Assembly (NCBI RefSeq): GCF_026914185.1
Contig: NC_070572.1
Location: 2,294,001 to 2,358,000, forward strand
Direction of reading: 5' to 3'
Length of the DNA stretch: 64,000 bases
DNA from: Puccinia triticina
Taxonomy: Eukaryota > Basidiomycota > Pucciniomycetes > Pucciniales > Pucciniaceae
Both the position numbers and the translations under genes were made by a program. This document shows positions 23,343 to 34,901 of the stretch, piece by piece. Under the pieces are notes generated by a model, which saw only the letters and a program-made list of their open reading frames with translations, was not told where the DNA came from and made no database searches. The stretch's first letter is position 1. Every line of letters starts with the position of its first letter.

Positions 23343-25678
23343 ATGGCCAACGAAGCTTTCTCGACTGTCTATGATACCATCCCGAGTGGAAAACAACTCA
23401 GATCTCTGACACGGGACGAAGTAGCGAAACATAACACGCCGGACGACCTTTGGTGCATCATCGACACCGCCGTCTACGATCTCTCCAAGTTCGTTGACTT
23501 GCATCCCGGCGGAGCTTTCGTCCTTCTCGATAAGAACATCGCCGGGAAAGATGCCACCAAGGCTTTCTTCGGCTTGCATCGCTCCGAAGTCTTGAAAAAA
23601 TACGGCCGGTGAGCTCTTTTCTTTTATGATGTGTGTGTCCTCAATCGAATGTGATAAAAAGTATGGGAAGGCAGCGTGTTGATCCAGGTGAATCACGTAC
23701 AGATATATGATAGGACGAATCAAGGACGAAAAGACGCAAGTGATGCTCCCGAAGGACGGAGAGCTATCGCTCGTGCCGCATGCCGAACCAGCCTGGCTCT
23801 CGAAGGGATATTCGTCTCCATACTACAACGAGGGTCATCGGGCGTTCCAGAAAGCGATGCGATTGATCGTCGAGACCCATGTCACTCCTGAAGCTAGGGA
23901 ACACGAACTGAGCGGCAAAAAACCCTCGCAAGGGTTGGTCGAGTTCTTGGCTAAGCAACACGTCAATGCTATGCGACTCGGGCCCGGGAAACATCTCCAT
24001 GGTCTCACTCTACCTGCCGGCATTAAGGGTGAACATTTCGATTACTTTGTGAGCCTGTTCATTGTAGATTGGTCGACAAAAGCCTGGCGTTGATCGGTTG
24101 TCTGGTTTCTCTTGTATCCAAAAGCACGAGCTGATTATCATCCAAGAACTATCTCGGATGGGGGCGCCCGGATACCTAGATGGATTGCTAGCGGGGATGG
24201 TGATTGGCCTACCGCCGGTCCTAAACTTCGGCTCGATGGAGCTCAAGAACAAAGTGATCCCGGAGGTGTTATCGGGGAAGAAGTATATAGCGTTGGCGAT
24301 CAGCGAAGCCTTTGCGGGTTCCGATGTGGCCGGCATACGGTGCACGGCGACGAAGACGGCGGACGGCCAGCATTTCATCGTCAACGGGACCAAGAAGTGG
24401 ATCACTAATGGCGCCTTCGCCGACTACTTCTCCACCGGCGTCCGCACCGATAAGGGGCTCAGCGTCCTGCTCATCGAGAGGGGCGAGGGCGTCGAGACTA
24501 AGCCAATCAAGACTAGCTACTCCGCCGCTGCTGGCACGGCGTTCATCACCTTCGATAACGTCAAGGTGCCCGTCACTAATCTGTTGGGTAAGGAGAACAA
24601 CGGCCTTCCCGTCATTCTCTCCAACTTTAACGTCAGTCCCACCTTCACGCATTCTCAAACACACTCTTGAGTCTCATTAACATTGTTCTTGCTTGTGTAG
24701 CACGAACGCTGGATGATGTGCTGCGTCATCATCCGCTCCATCCGATTCATCACCGAAGAGTGTTTCAAAGTATTCAACAACCTCCCGCTGTAATCCCGAT
24801 TTTCTCTGTGTATACAAGGACTCTCTTGACTTTTTGGTAGTTGCCTCTTTTCAGTGGACCTATCAACGCTCCGTTTTTGGGAAACCTTTGATCTCTCAGC
24901 CGGTCATCAGGTAAGCTGCAAATTTCACGCCCTGGCTCTCTTCTTGTTTCCGGAATTTACGAACCTTCTTTTTGTTTCCTATATCTCAAGACAAAAGCTT
25001 GCACAGATGTTTGCGAAGTGCGAGGCGACTCAATCATGGCTCGAGAGTGTGACCTTCCAAATGAACCAAGTCAGTCTCTCCTACCGCAATGCTTATTGTT
25101 ATGGAGCCAGGGTCCTGATTTTTGTGCCTCTAGATGACTTATGCACAACAAGCTGATTTATTAGCTGGTCCAATCGGCCTTCTGAAAGCTTACTCGACTC
25201 GGGTGTCTCACGAGGTAGCCGACGAAGCAGTCCAGTCAGCACTAACTTTGTGTTACTCTCTATCCACCATCTCATCTCCAAAAAAAAAAGGCAAAGTTAG
25301 ATTGATGGGACCATGACTTTGCCTGTTGCTTTTGGGAATAGAATCTTTGGTGGACGTGGGATCACTGCTACCGGAATGGGTAGGTTTGTAGAAGCCTTCC
25401 AACGGACGTATAAATTTGGCTCCGTTCTTGGTGGATCAGAAGGTATTTTCCCCCTTTTTTTCTCGTCTCTTTGATCTATCTTGAAAGCGGTTTGTTGACT
25501 CATCATCCCCTTTTTCTTGGGACTGGTAGAGATTATGTTTGATCTTGGGGTTCGTCAAGTAAGCACATTTACACATGATCTCATTGAAATTTTAGCAATT
25601 AATGACTTGATGCATTGCGGGCAATCAAATGTTTTGTCTATATAGGCTATGCGCAAGATGCCAGCAGCTGTGCTGTAG
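23343..25678 (+). CDS. cytochrome b5-acyl-CoA dehydrogenase fusion
   Basis: Ten exons join in phase to 528 residues: 23343-23608, 23703-24048, 24125-24631, 24701-24769, 24855-24910, 24991-25069, 25134-25234, 25342-25442, 25530-25558, 25646-25678. Residues 1-90 form a cytochrome b5 domain with heme ligands in DLHPGGAF and FFGLHRSEV. The rest is an acyl-CoA dehydrogenase: helical N-domain, the flavin-site motif AISEAFAGSDVAG, the ERWMMCCVIIR helix, and the C-terminal IFGGRGITATGMGR and GGSEEIM motifs. This fusion is known in many fungi and is thought to oxidise acyl-CoA thioesters, passing electrons from FAD to heme; the substrate is not known from sequence. No clear mitochondrial presequence and no PTS1 (ends PAAVL) are seen, so location is open. 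All introns are GT-AG and short. Confidence 0.92.
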
Positions 25679-25984
25679 CCTTGCTGCCTTAGGAGAACAA
25701 GCCTATTTTATGTTGAGTTGCAGGTCAATCTCTTTCCCTGCTTTTATAATGGTAACAGTGTCATAGCCTACTTTCTGTATCTACACTCGATGAGACAGTG
25801 GGAATGAAGTTTATCGAGACCTGGAATGAGTGAAATGTGGTTGAACTTTAAGTGGATATATTTTCAAAATTTTATGATTTACGGAATTGTAGATGATGGA
25901 TTATGCGCTCATGGCGAAAAGACTTGACATGTCACGTCAACCCAGTTGGAGGGTTGAGACTGGTCTGCCCAGGTGAGCAGGCAC
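25679..25984. other. 3' flank of the acyl-CoA dehydrogenase gene
   Basis: Expected 3' untranslated region and terminator; no further feature is seen. Confidence 0.4.
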
Positions 25985-26800
25985 CAAGTCTAGGCCTGAG
26001 GCTGACAGGGTTTTTCACAGAAAATCCTCATTTTTGTACTCGCATCTCTTTGATAAATCAAATTCTTGAATGCCATGTTATAGCCCTTGATCACAGCTAT
26101 CCTGTACTTGCTTTGTTCAAGCAAATTCATCAGAAGCTGGGAACTCAGCGGCCATCCTTGTGAGCGCTGTTCTTGAGCAATAGCCCAGTTCACATTGGAT
26201 TTTTAAGGCCATTTTTATCCATTTTATCATTCAAGTTCATCATTTTTTTCAAGTTGGTCAGATTCTTCTGAAACCACTTTTTCTGATGATTGGAAAATTT
26301 GTCAAAATTTCATGATAAAATCAGATAAAAATAGGTTCAAAGTCACCAACGTGAACCGGGGCTAATGCAATGGAACCATTGGATCATTCAACGGTCAAGG
26401 TCAGATTTTTTCAGTATGAACTGAATAGCCACATGGATCCCACAGTGCAAGTGTACATGTATGGACATAGGAGAGAATGTATGGCTATGTACTTAACCTG
26501 GGCTGGCTATCCGGTCTGCATCAGGTCAGATAGCCTCACAAGTCCAATTTTTTATATTGCAATTATTTTCAAGAAATAGAATTTTACGCAGTGTTGAATA
26601 CATGAAAAAGTGTATAGAAACAAAAGCTGATTCTAGTGGTGCCAGAGGCTGTAAAGAAACCCAATGGGTAGAGGGTGATATGTGAGTTAGAATGGAATTT
26701 TAGGCATTTGGATGGGCAGCCTCAAGCCAAATGTAGGACATTAGGAAGAAGACCCGGGGTGCTAAATTGGCACACTCCTAACAACACTGTAACAGATCTG
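25985..26800 (+). repeat. dispersed repeat R2, copy 1
   Basis: Direct match, with gaps, to 63244-63740. Shared landmarks are GCCTGAGGCTGACA, TAGCCCTTGATC-CAGCTATC and GGGCAGCCTCA-GCCAAATG in the same order. No reading frame is conserved between copies, so it is non-coding or long dead. Confidence 0.6.
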
Positions 26801-27565
26801 ATGCAATATGGTATCACTTATATGTACTTTGAATTTCCCCTCCAAGCTCTGCTTACGCTTACGTGAGAGTTCCACACCAACCAGTCACCAAGAGTGTAGG
26901 ATGTTCCTCTTGATGGCCAGTACTGATGGGCCATTGAGTGATGTGTGTATGTCCTCTCAATGGCCAATTAAAAATCCTTAATTACATTGGCAACTACTTT
27001 TTTTGCGCAGCATTTCCCCTTGATTGGGTCTGTGAAAGCTGAGCAAAAAAAAAAGGAGTCATTGATGTAATTAATGATTTCTAATGTAAGGCACTGACTG
27101 GGAGGACGACAATTACAGCAGAGCCAATCAATACCTCCCAGCGGCCTGACCGTCACACACCTCCTTCATCGGCTCCTTTTATATTCGGCGCGCCGCAAGT
27201 TTTCCTCCTGGAGCTAGACAAATATCCAGCTGAACGCGCCATCATTTCCAAATGCAGGTCGCTAAAAGTTGTCCGGACATTTCGACAAAACCATGATAAA
27301 GCGCAAGTTTTCCGTACATCACATTTCCAAAATCATCATCAGAAATGTGAATTTACTCCAAAAGCAGGGCAAAGCCCGGGTCCTTCAGCGGCAGAAGAGA
27401 CCAGTCCGTTTCCAAATCTGGCCAAACACAATCCAAAACCGTCAGATTGTGCATGTTCCTCAGCTTTGATCCATTACTTTTTCAGTAAAAAATGGTCAAT
27501 TTTTATATTCTCCACATTTTACAAAGCCCTCACATTATCAACCATACCCCAACTTCACCATTACT
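26801..27565. other. no gene; short word-type repeat and foldback
   Basis: At 26881-26970 there are two to three TCAATGGCC/GGCCATTGAG words of the kind that form arrays at 31.6 and 59.4 kb. Next, 26969-27085 has loose inverted ends (TTAATTACATTGG type). No exon is supported. Confidence 0.4.
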
Positions 27566-27711
27566 GGAGGACTTCCCGTCAATCTGGGAACCCAGATTTT
27601 TCCAGATTTTGCGGGGAAATCTGGGCTTGATCTTCCCAAATCCTAGATCTGCCCAGATTTCCCTGCAAAATCTGGGAAAATCTGGGTTTCCAGATTGGCA
27701 GGAAGTCCTCC
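27566..27711. mobile_element. 146-bp foldback MITE, GGAGGACTTCC ends
   Basis: The ends GGAGGACTTCC and GGAAGTCCTCC enclose a sequence that folds on itself along most of its length (AATCTGGG/CCCAGATT words). ACT flanks both sides (27563-27565, 27712-27714), a possible 3-bp target-site duplication. Half copies occur at about 53595-53715 and 60115-60180. Confidence 0.65.
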
Positions 27712-28741
27712 ACTGACACCAAAATAGGATACACCCGTCTGCAACCCATTGGAAAAGGAATCATCATCTAACCGTCGGCCAACACATCTCCCAAAGTCGC
27801 AGTCATTACCTCCCAGCAGCCTTACCAGTTCCTTTGTCAAATAGGGAGCTCTTTTCCATTTGGGGGGCTGCAACTCATGATTGGAGCAGGACTTTGCCTT
27901 TTGCTATTTGTGAAAAGCAATTTTGTCGCATAGTCACATATGCAAGTTACCACCGCGCTTAATTGCACCTGTCAAACAGGTAGTCCGCACCTCATCCAAT
28001 CTTAAAGTTGCGCTGCTTTGTAATTATGTTTCATTACCCGTTCAACATGTTTTGGCTTGCTCTGCTTTTAAAAAAGTGCATTTGGAAAAGTAAATGTTGT
28101 CCAAAAAATTAAGTGAAGCTGTTCAAGACGTTAAACCAAATGCGACTTTTGCACCGCTTTGAAATAAACATCTACAACATGCTCCAGAGCTTCCACTCCC
28201 TCTCCACCCACCATCCTTCAACCCATGTAATTGACTCAAGCTTTGTCTATCAATCCAAACCCATGTATGTCACCAACCAACCTGAGCTCCTCAGCAAGGC
28301 TTTTAACGTTTGTCTATCCTTATCATCTCCTTAAGAGCAAGAGAAAGTGAAAAAAGAGTGTGTACCCTGATTTGATCATTTGTCTCCCTTGAGATATCCG
28401 TTTCACTATTGCTGCACGAACTCTTAATACTCATCAAAGGAATTGAGGCTGATTAAGGCAGGATCCTCGAAAATATGCCGCAAACGGCTCGTGTCCGATC
28501 GTCATTAACATCACATTGTACAACTCTGACATCGCCCGGCAAGAAAACCTGACAATCCCTTACATCGGCATCGTCGAACGGAAATTTGTATTAGACCCTC
28601 TCACTGAGTCCGTCAATCCATCCTTTCCATCACCACCACCACCATCATCATCGTTTTTCTTCCTCATCTAACTAATGATCTTGTCAATCAACTCGACTCA
28701 GGTTGTAAAATTGTTTTGTTCATTTCAGTGGGGCCAGGAAA
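27712..28741. other. no gene; repeat piece near the FOL1 fragment
   Basis: A stretch at about 28075-28165 (TGCATTTGGAAAAGT...AAGTGAAG) recurs at 29115-29215 and partly at 29290, so the FOL1 fragment is bracketed by copies of the same repeat. Upstream of 28741 a CACCACCACCACC run lies near 28630. Confidence 0.4.
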
Positions 28742-29090
28742 ATGATCCATCCAGAGACACAGAAGCTAATCAAAACAATACTGGCTGATCTGAAGCGAAA
28801 TGTTAGCACATCGACAGAGATGGCCAGCGGTGGTAGGAAGACGAATTTGACCGCGGCGGGCTGTTGGCCCTTGGATCTGAGCAGCCACACTCATTTGATG
28901 TCGATTGTGAACTGCACAACGGACTCGTTCTCGGGTGGAGGGGACTCCTTGATGTAGAGGATGCGGTGCGGAACTCGCTAAAGCACGCTCGCGCAGGGGC
29001 GCACCCAACCAGGCGCGACGGAGGTGTCGTTGGAGACAGAGACCCGACGGGGACGGTACCGGTGAGCCGGGAGCTGCGTGTGTACCATCG
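28742..29090 (+). pseudogene. FOL1: FOL1 (HPPK-DHPS) fragment
   Basis: The plus strand encodes the junction of hydroxymethyl-dihydropterin pyrophosphokinase and dihydropteroate synthase, enzymes of folate synthesis. It starts with a linker (HPETQKLIKTILADLKR) and continues with the DHPS start LMSIVNCTTDSFSGGGDSL. The family's motif is NVTPDSFSDGG, so one Asp is lost here. After a 1-nt loss near 28952 the next frame reads DVEDAVRNSLKHARAGAH, and after another shift TQPGATEVSLETETRR, matching the STRPGA-EVS region. Then homology stops. With two frameshifts, missing pterin-site residues and both ends cut, it cannot make enzyme. Copies of one repeat lie on both sides (28075 and 29115), which suggests that transposition or unequal exchange moved it. 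The intact gene must be elsewhere. Confidence 0.75.
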
Positions 29091-30214
29091 GCACTTTCCG
29101 CGCGGAAACGGCCGAAGCACCAAGTGTATTTGGAAAAGTGGAAATGGGGTCCAGAAAATAAGTGAAGTTTTTCAAGAGGTTAATCCAAATGTGTCTTTTG
29201 CATTGCTTTGAAATTATGTTAATATGTATGCCTTTATCCGTCAATAAGTTTCAAGTTCTGGGGACTTTTTATTTGACTTGCTCTGTTATTCAAGATTGCA
29301 TTTGGAAAAGTGGAAATTTTGTTGGAAAAATAATTGGACCTGATCAAGATGTATCTCTGAATTTGGTACCTGCACCACAAAGCAACACCTTTGCAATAGG
29401 AAATTCTGCTTGCACAATTTTTGAAATCACATCCACCTGATAGACAATTTTCTTGTCCGCTGTTTGTTGATAAATGAAGCGCGCAATAGTCACGTGCACT
29501 GTCATAAACTCAGACCTTGGTATTTCTATCTTTGATACCTCTCACTTCTTTGTCTGTTTAACAGCTCTAAATGTGCACACTTGGGAAAAATTCACAATCC
29601 ACAATCATCTACGCGCAACCTGTTGACGCATCATCAACAGCTGTTTTTGGGCTCATTGCATACCCAATGTTGAATTTTCATAAGCAGAAATCATTGAATC
29701 ATGAGCATTACTGTATCTCATAAATCTGTTTTATAATGCCCTGATCATTTGGCTGAATTATCAACTACTACTTTTGGGAAAATGTGTGCTTTGCTAGGGC
29801 ATCCACATTAACGGTTAAAAGACAAGCCTACAAAACCATATCACAATCAAAATTCATAATTTTTAATGTGTGTCTTGCCGTTCCTGTAATTTCATTTGCA
29901 GTATCATCTCTCCGCCAACCGATTCATTCATTGTCCATTTGGGCTCCATTCAATATAACCAAATTGTGTTCATTGCTTATCAATTTCATCTGTCATTTTT
30001 TGTGATGAAACTTGCATTTAACTATCATGTAACATTACTTCCAGAGCTAGCTATAATTTGGGTCATGGCTCATTTTCCTTTTCAGCAAGTTCTTACTTTT
30101 TGAATCATTCCTTAAGGGCATTCTGCATAAGATGTGTTGAGACTTGATGAGTAATGTCCATGTAAAAAATCCTGTAGCAGCGGCGCAGCCGCAATTTCCC
30201 TAGTCAGTCAAAAA
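29091..30214. other. no gene; repeat pieces
   Basis: Two direct copies of the TGCATTTGGAAAAGTGGAAA repeat lie at 29115-29215 and about 29290-29370. The rest is AT-rich without supported features. Confidence 0.4.
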
Positions 30215-31602
30215 TGCATCTATTATGTAATTAGCGCCGCTAAAACTAAATTGTAGCGCTTGTCACTAATAATCTGGGGCTGTAATATTTAGCATAACAC
30301 CAACTTGCAAAAACCCACCAACACTAAATTAAAGCTAATTAGTACACCAGGGGGAGCTTTGATGCACTCTCCAGAGAGTACCAGAGTCTAATTTTATGTT
30401 TTTCTGGGTTGGATGTGAGTCAGATGTGGATTAGGAAATGATTGATAAATTCTTCAGAAGTCAATGGGAAGTGTGTCAGAAGTGATGCGGAATTGACATG
30501 TGAACTTGTACAATGTTGTATAGAACCATTTCATTCTCTAAATATAATTACTTGATTGCAACCTATAATATAATGATTGTTAATTAATGCCCAATGGTTA
30601 ATACTTCATGGTGAATTTATTTTGATCAATTTATCTATGTGCAAGGGGTTTCACACAATGTAAATGTGAATAGCTGGGGCTTTAATGGCTTTCTGACCAG
30701 TTTGTACTTGTCATGGAGCTTTGAAAGGCCCCTCCAGTGACCTGTCACCCCAATGTACGCGCGTACACAAAGGTGACATTGGTGAAGTCAAAAGCAGCTC
30801 ACATGCAAGTGCATGGAGACATTGGAAAACAAACAAAAACAACTTGCAAGCTTATATGCATTAAGAGGCCAGGATGTCTAGCTGAAATCTGGTACCACAC
30901 ACCTCCAAGCTTGAATTGAATCATATTTCCACCCTATTTCCATCTTTTTTTGGCTCAATTCTAGATGATAACTGCCTTTTTTTATGGAAATATGCCAATT
31001 CAGATGGGCCTTTCAAATCATTCTAACAGGGGAGTACATGTTGTTGATCTGCAGAAGGCCCAACCTGCAATTTGCAACAAAATTGTATGAGCACACACAA
31101 GGGTTACATTAGCAAAGTGAAAACAATGAACACCTTCATGAGCATGTAAATAATATGAATTGAACACCAAGAATTCATCTCAATTAACAAACAGTTCAAA
31201 TCAAATTATGATAGGATTGTGGCCATTGTGTTTTAGTGCTTTCAACTGTGTTCTAGTTGAGTTCCAGTTGACTTCTAGATAATTATGGATGAATCCAGGA
31301 TCAGTTGTGGATGAGTTCCAGCATTGTTCATTACTTCTTACACTACTTTCACCAAAGGCATCCAGCACAGTTACAGAAAAAGGGTATGGTATGGCACTCT
31401 CTGGAGAGTGCGTCAAAATCTCCCCTGGTGGCAGCTTGCTACGCTAAATTAGCTGTAATTTGCAGCAAAAATTGCCCTTTTTTGCCCAATCTGAGTTAGC
31501 TGTAAATGTAATAGTCCATCTGCTACAATTTAGTTTAGGGTAGCGGCGCTAAAAAACCGCTAAATTAGGGTATTAAACACTAACTGTAGCGTAATAGATG
31601 CA
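30215..31602. mobile_element. TAGC/GCTA word-rich element split by insertion
   Basis: The outer ends are TGCATCTATTA (30215) and its complement ending at 31602. Between them, AGCGCCGCTAA and TTAGCGG words fill about 130 bp on the left and 170 bp on the right. A CACCAGGGG element (30345-31430) is inserted in the middle. Confidence 0.55.
30345..31430. mobile_element. CACCAGGGG element, copy 1
   Basis: Inverted ends of about 40 bp start CACCAGGGGGAGCTTTGA and contain a smaller palindrome ACTCTCCAGAGAGT. The 1086-bp interior shares landmarks with copy 2 at 41283-42381: GATGTGGATTAG, GTACGCGCGTAC and runs of GGATGAGTTC. No transposase is present and no target-site duplication is clear. Confidence 0.65.
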
Positions 31603-32100
31603 TCAGGATGCATTGTTGAATCAGTGCAGCCAATCAAGAGTGTAGTATATTCCTCTCAATGGCCGTTACTGACAGGCCATCAAGGGAGATGTGTATGCAC
31701 ATCCACATGTGAGTTTTGCTTGTGATGGCCGGCCAATACGGGCCATTGAGAGTTTAGTGATTTCCTCTCAATGGCTGGTGTACTGACAGGCCATTGAGGT
31801 AGGTGTATATAACCTCTCAACGGCCTCCATTGAGAGTATAACTAGTGCTTTACTCTTGTTGGCCGGTACTGACCGGCCATTGAGAAAATGTAGTATGTTC
31901 CTCTTGATGGATGGTACAGATGGGCCATAAAGGGAGGTGTGTATGCCCCTTGATGGCCGGTGCTAACCGGCCATTGAGGATGTTGTGCTTTGCTCTTGCG
32001 CCTGCCATTGAGAATGGCAGGTGACAAAGCAATTCAAATTTTGTCACCCGTTTGCAAGTTGTGTGTGAAGTGGATAGTTTAGGAGTGTCATAATGATTAG
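31603..32100. repeat. array of TCAATGGCC/GGCCATTGA hairpin words
   Basis: From about 31640 to 32005 some six pairs of the word CTCAATGGCC and its complement occur at irregular spacing, each pair 8-15 nt apart so that it could form a hairpin. The intervening text (GTGTATG, TAGTATATTCC) also repeats. It is not coding. Confidence 0.6.
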
Positions 32101-32345
32101 CGGACATCAAATTAAATACACAATTCCAGTGCCAGCCCGTCAGGGCCGTCTCCATCTTCAGTTTCTTTGTTGTCTGGCGAGGATGAGGCTGATGCTGGTG
32201 GCCCGTTTTTTGAGGTTTTCCTCTTCGGACGAGCTTCGTTGAGCTTGTGGATCTGCAGGCCTGTCGCGTCAGACCTCATTAGAAGCCGATGTTTTGGAAT
32301 CCAAGGTTGGATTGAGAGACGAAGTTTTACCGGCCGATGATTAAA

Positions 32346-33510
32346 AGGGGGCTTCAAAATTGATCCAGGAAGCGTTCCAGGTCCAAACTCCAGGAAAGCC
32401 AAAACACAGCCAAAAAATAATTCCTGGAGGTTCTACATTGAGACCCCCAGAAAGAGGAACTTCCTGCATTTGAACCCAGAAGAACAAGACCTGGAAATGA
32501 TTATCAGTTTGAACATATTTTGTCCCATGCCTTTGGGGTCCCCAAAGGACCAGCTCCTTCCCCCCACGCAACCACAAGTTGATCTGACCTCATCGGACTC
32601 TCTTGTGCATTTTTTTTTCTTTTCATCAGCAGTTTCAAATTAGCTCAGACTGCAACAATTCCGACTGCTCTGATTGCTGTCCACTGGGAGGGACTTTCCC
32701 TGTTGGCAGCCATATAAGGCAGTTGACCGGGAGAAGTCCCTCCCGGATGACTGCCTGATATGGCTGTTGGCTGGGAGGGACTCCTCCCGGTCGACTCTTG
32801 TATGTATGTGGTTGTTGACCGGGAGGTACTGCTCCCGGTCGACTGCCTTATATGGCTGTCGACCGGGAGGTACTGTACTACTGCTCCAGTCCCTCCCGGA
32901 TGACTGCTCAATATGGCTGTTGACCAGGAGGGACTCCTCCCGGTTCCTCCCAGTTGACTCTTGTATGTATGTTATTGTCGACCGGGAGGTACTGCTCCCG
33001 GTCGACTGCCTTATATGGCTGTCGACCGGGAGTTACTGCTCCCGGTCAACTGCCTTTTATGGCTGTTGACCGGGAGAGACTCCTCCCGGTCAACTCTTGT
33101 ATGTATGTGGTTGCCGACCGGGAGGTACTGCTCCCGGCCAACTGCCTTATATGGCTGTCGACCGGGAGGGACTCCTCTGGGTTGAGTCTCGACTGCTTGA
33201 TATCACTGTTGAGCGGGAGGTACTTTCTAGCATGGCGGGCGGTGTACAACCATTTGCTCGAAGTTAGTGTGCGGTGGTGGGAAAGATGATGTAGGGGTGT
33301 CAAAAAAAAAGGCGGGGGTCCAGGGTTTGAGAAGAAAGGTGGGATTTATCCTCTTTTGTCCTCTTTTAATTTCCTGATTTCCTGTTTTCCTGGATGTCCT
33401 GGAAGGGCATAGGAAGAAGGAGATCAGGTCCGCAGGAAGCGTTCCAGGTTGCTCATTTTTCCTGGAAACTCCGACCTGGAACGCTTCCTGGATCAATTTT
33501 GAAACCCCCT
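32346..33510. mobile_element. element with AGGGGGCTTCAAAATTGATC ends
   Basis: Terminal inverted repeats of about 38 bp lie at 32346 and 33510; they include GATCCAGGAAGCGTTCCAGG. A related copy of that core sits just inside the right end. The centre is the palindromic array at 32690-33225. No transposase frame is present. Confidence 0.65.
32690..33225. repeat. array of GACCGGGAGG/CCTCCCGGTC palindromic words
   Basis: About twelve units alternate the word GACCGGGAGG and its complement, joined by TACTG or GACTC and by spacers TGCCTTATATGGCTGT or TCTTGTATGTATGT. Each unit can fold into a hairpin. Frames of 70-130 codons stay open on both strands, an effect of the repeat and not of coding. Confidence 0.75.
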
Positions 33511-33514
33511 CGCT

Positions 33515-33592
33515 GACATCTCCCAGCCAAAATGGGCTTTATGATTTTATGTAAACAGTGGCATATGCAATTTTGAATACCATAAATTTGAG
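33515..33592. repeat. half copy of the TATGGTGTTCAAAATT MITE
   Basis: TGACATCTCCCAGCCAAAAT through CAATTTTGAATACCATA matches the right half of the foldback element at 40976-41118. Confidence 0.6.
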
Positions 33593-33785
33593 TAGCTGAT
33601 CTTTCAGAGCGCGGGCAGCTGGAAATAGGAATACTACGCAGGTTCTTGATAGCTTCTTGCGATTGTGCTTTGAATTCGGGGGGCGCCCCAATCGTCCCGG
33701 TGTGTACCTCATCAGATGAAAGATTCAACTAAGTAAGCGAGGAAGACGTTTTTGAGTAAACATGAAGGTAGGGCAGCAAACCTGC

Positions 33786-34383
33786 TTAGGCTAAGACTTC
33801 TTTCAGTGCCTCGGTAGTTTCTTCTCCAAGTTGAAGATGAGAATCGAGCTTTTTCTGATATTCAAGCTGGGCTTCTTGCTTCACTTTCAGGAGCATGGCC
33901 TCCCTTTCTGCTTCAAGAGAAGCTTTCCGGGAAGCCCTTTCTTCTAGAATCTTGTGCCTTGCGTCTTCCAACTCTTTGCGCAGCTGTTCTTCTTGAGCAC
34001 GTCTGAGCTCCTCGTGCGTCTGTTTATAATCTTCAATCGGTTGTTGTTTCAATCGTTCCAAGACACAGCCTTTCTCTCTAATGCTAACGTGCGTTCTTGG
34101 CGCTCTTTACAAAGAACCAGCTATGCGTTTGTGCAGAGGATGCCGATAAAAATGGTATTACAATTAGAAAGATAGGTAGAAACAGAGCAACAAGATGACG
34201 AAAATCATTACCTCTGCCTCGTACTTTTGCTTAACTACAGCCGCCTCTTCGCGTCACTCCTGCAATTTCCGATCAGCCTCGAAGCGCGTTTGTTGTTTTT
34301 CTTCCTCAATCGCCTGCTGATGTGCAAGTCTCTGCTGAGCTTCTTGTTTCACAAAATATCGTTAAAAAGCAAGTGATTTCCGC
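33786..34383 (-). pseudogene. decayed coiled-coil protein gene
   Basis: Minus-strand exons encode a long charged coiled coil. The upstream piece (about 34212-34383) reads VKQEAQQRLAHQQAIEEEKQ and on to REEAAVVKQKYEAE, but has an in-frame TGA in between. After a donor GTAATG, the downstream piece reads KERQERTLALERK, shifts frame, and continues from 34061 as ERLKQQPIEDYKQTHEELRR to a stop at 33786. One stop and one frameshift in a coherent coiled coil argue for decay; a missed intron could rescue the shift but not the stop. Coiled coils are poor guides to function and I do not name a family. Similar Glu/Lys/Gln-rich tails occur in many cytoskeletal and nuclear proteins. Confidence 0.5.
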
Positions 34384-34901
34384 GTTTATGTAACTCAGCG
34401 AGAAATAGAGGAAAAAGGAAACCAAGCTATCAAGAAAAGATCAGCCTGCCAGGAAACGGCCACGGCCCAGGAGAGCTCCCGAGAGTGCGTGGCCTTTGTT
34501 CGGTCCGGCCTGGCCGTCGAGTATGTGTGTATGTGTGTGTCCATACGAAATTACACAGCCGGTCCAGTGCGTCGACTCGAAGATTTCCTAGGAAACGACA
34601 ACTGACCAGGCCGTCTGGAAGCTCGATGATGACGACGATGATGCACACTCCGCACCCAGCCAAAGCTACCTTGGTTTACATCTGGTTGCTTATATAACTG
34701 CTCCTCCTCGTTCTTCTTCTGCTTCTATCCCTCAGACAGTCATCCTCCACCGAAACTTTCCCTGACCCTCCAAGTACCTTTATTATTTCAGTTGTTCTTT
34801 CGTCGACGCAGCGCGTTGCCCTTTTAATCCACTTTCTTATACCATATATTACACTCGGTTTATTTATTTATTTACAAAACAAGGAAGCCCGACAGGACAA
34901 G
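34384..34901 (+). promoter_or_regulatory. upstream region of glycine-rich gene, TATA box
   Basis: A TATATAA box lies at 34691-34697, about 205 bp before the ATG at 34902, followed by a CT-rich stretch (34705-34740) common near fungal transcription starts. No other feature is seen in this stretch. Confidence 0.4.
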
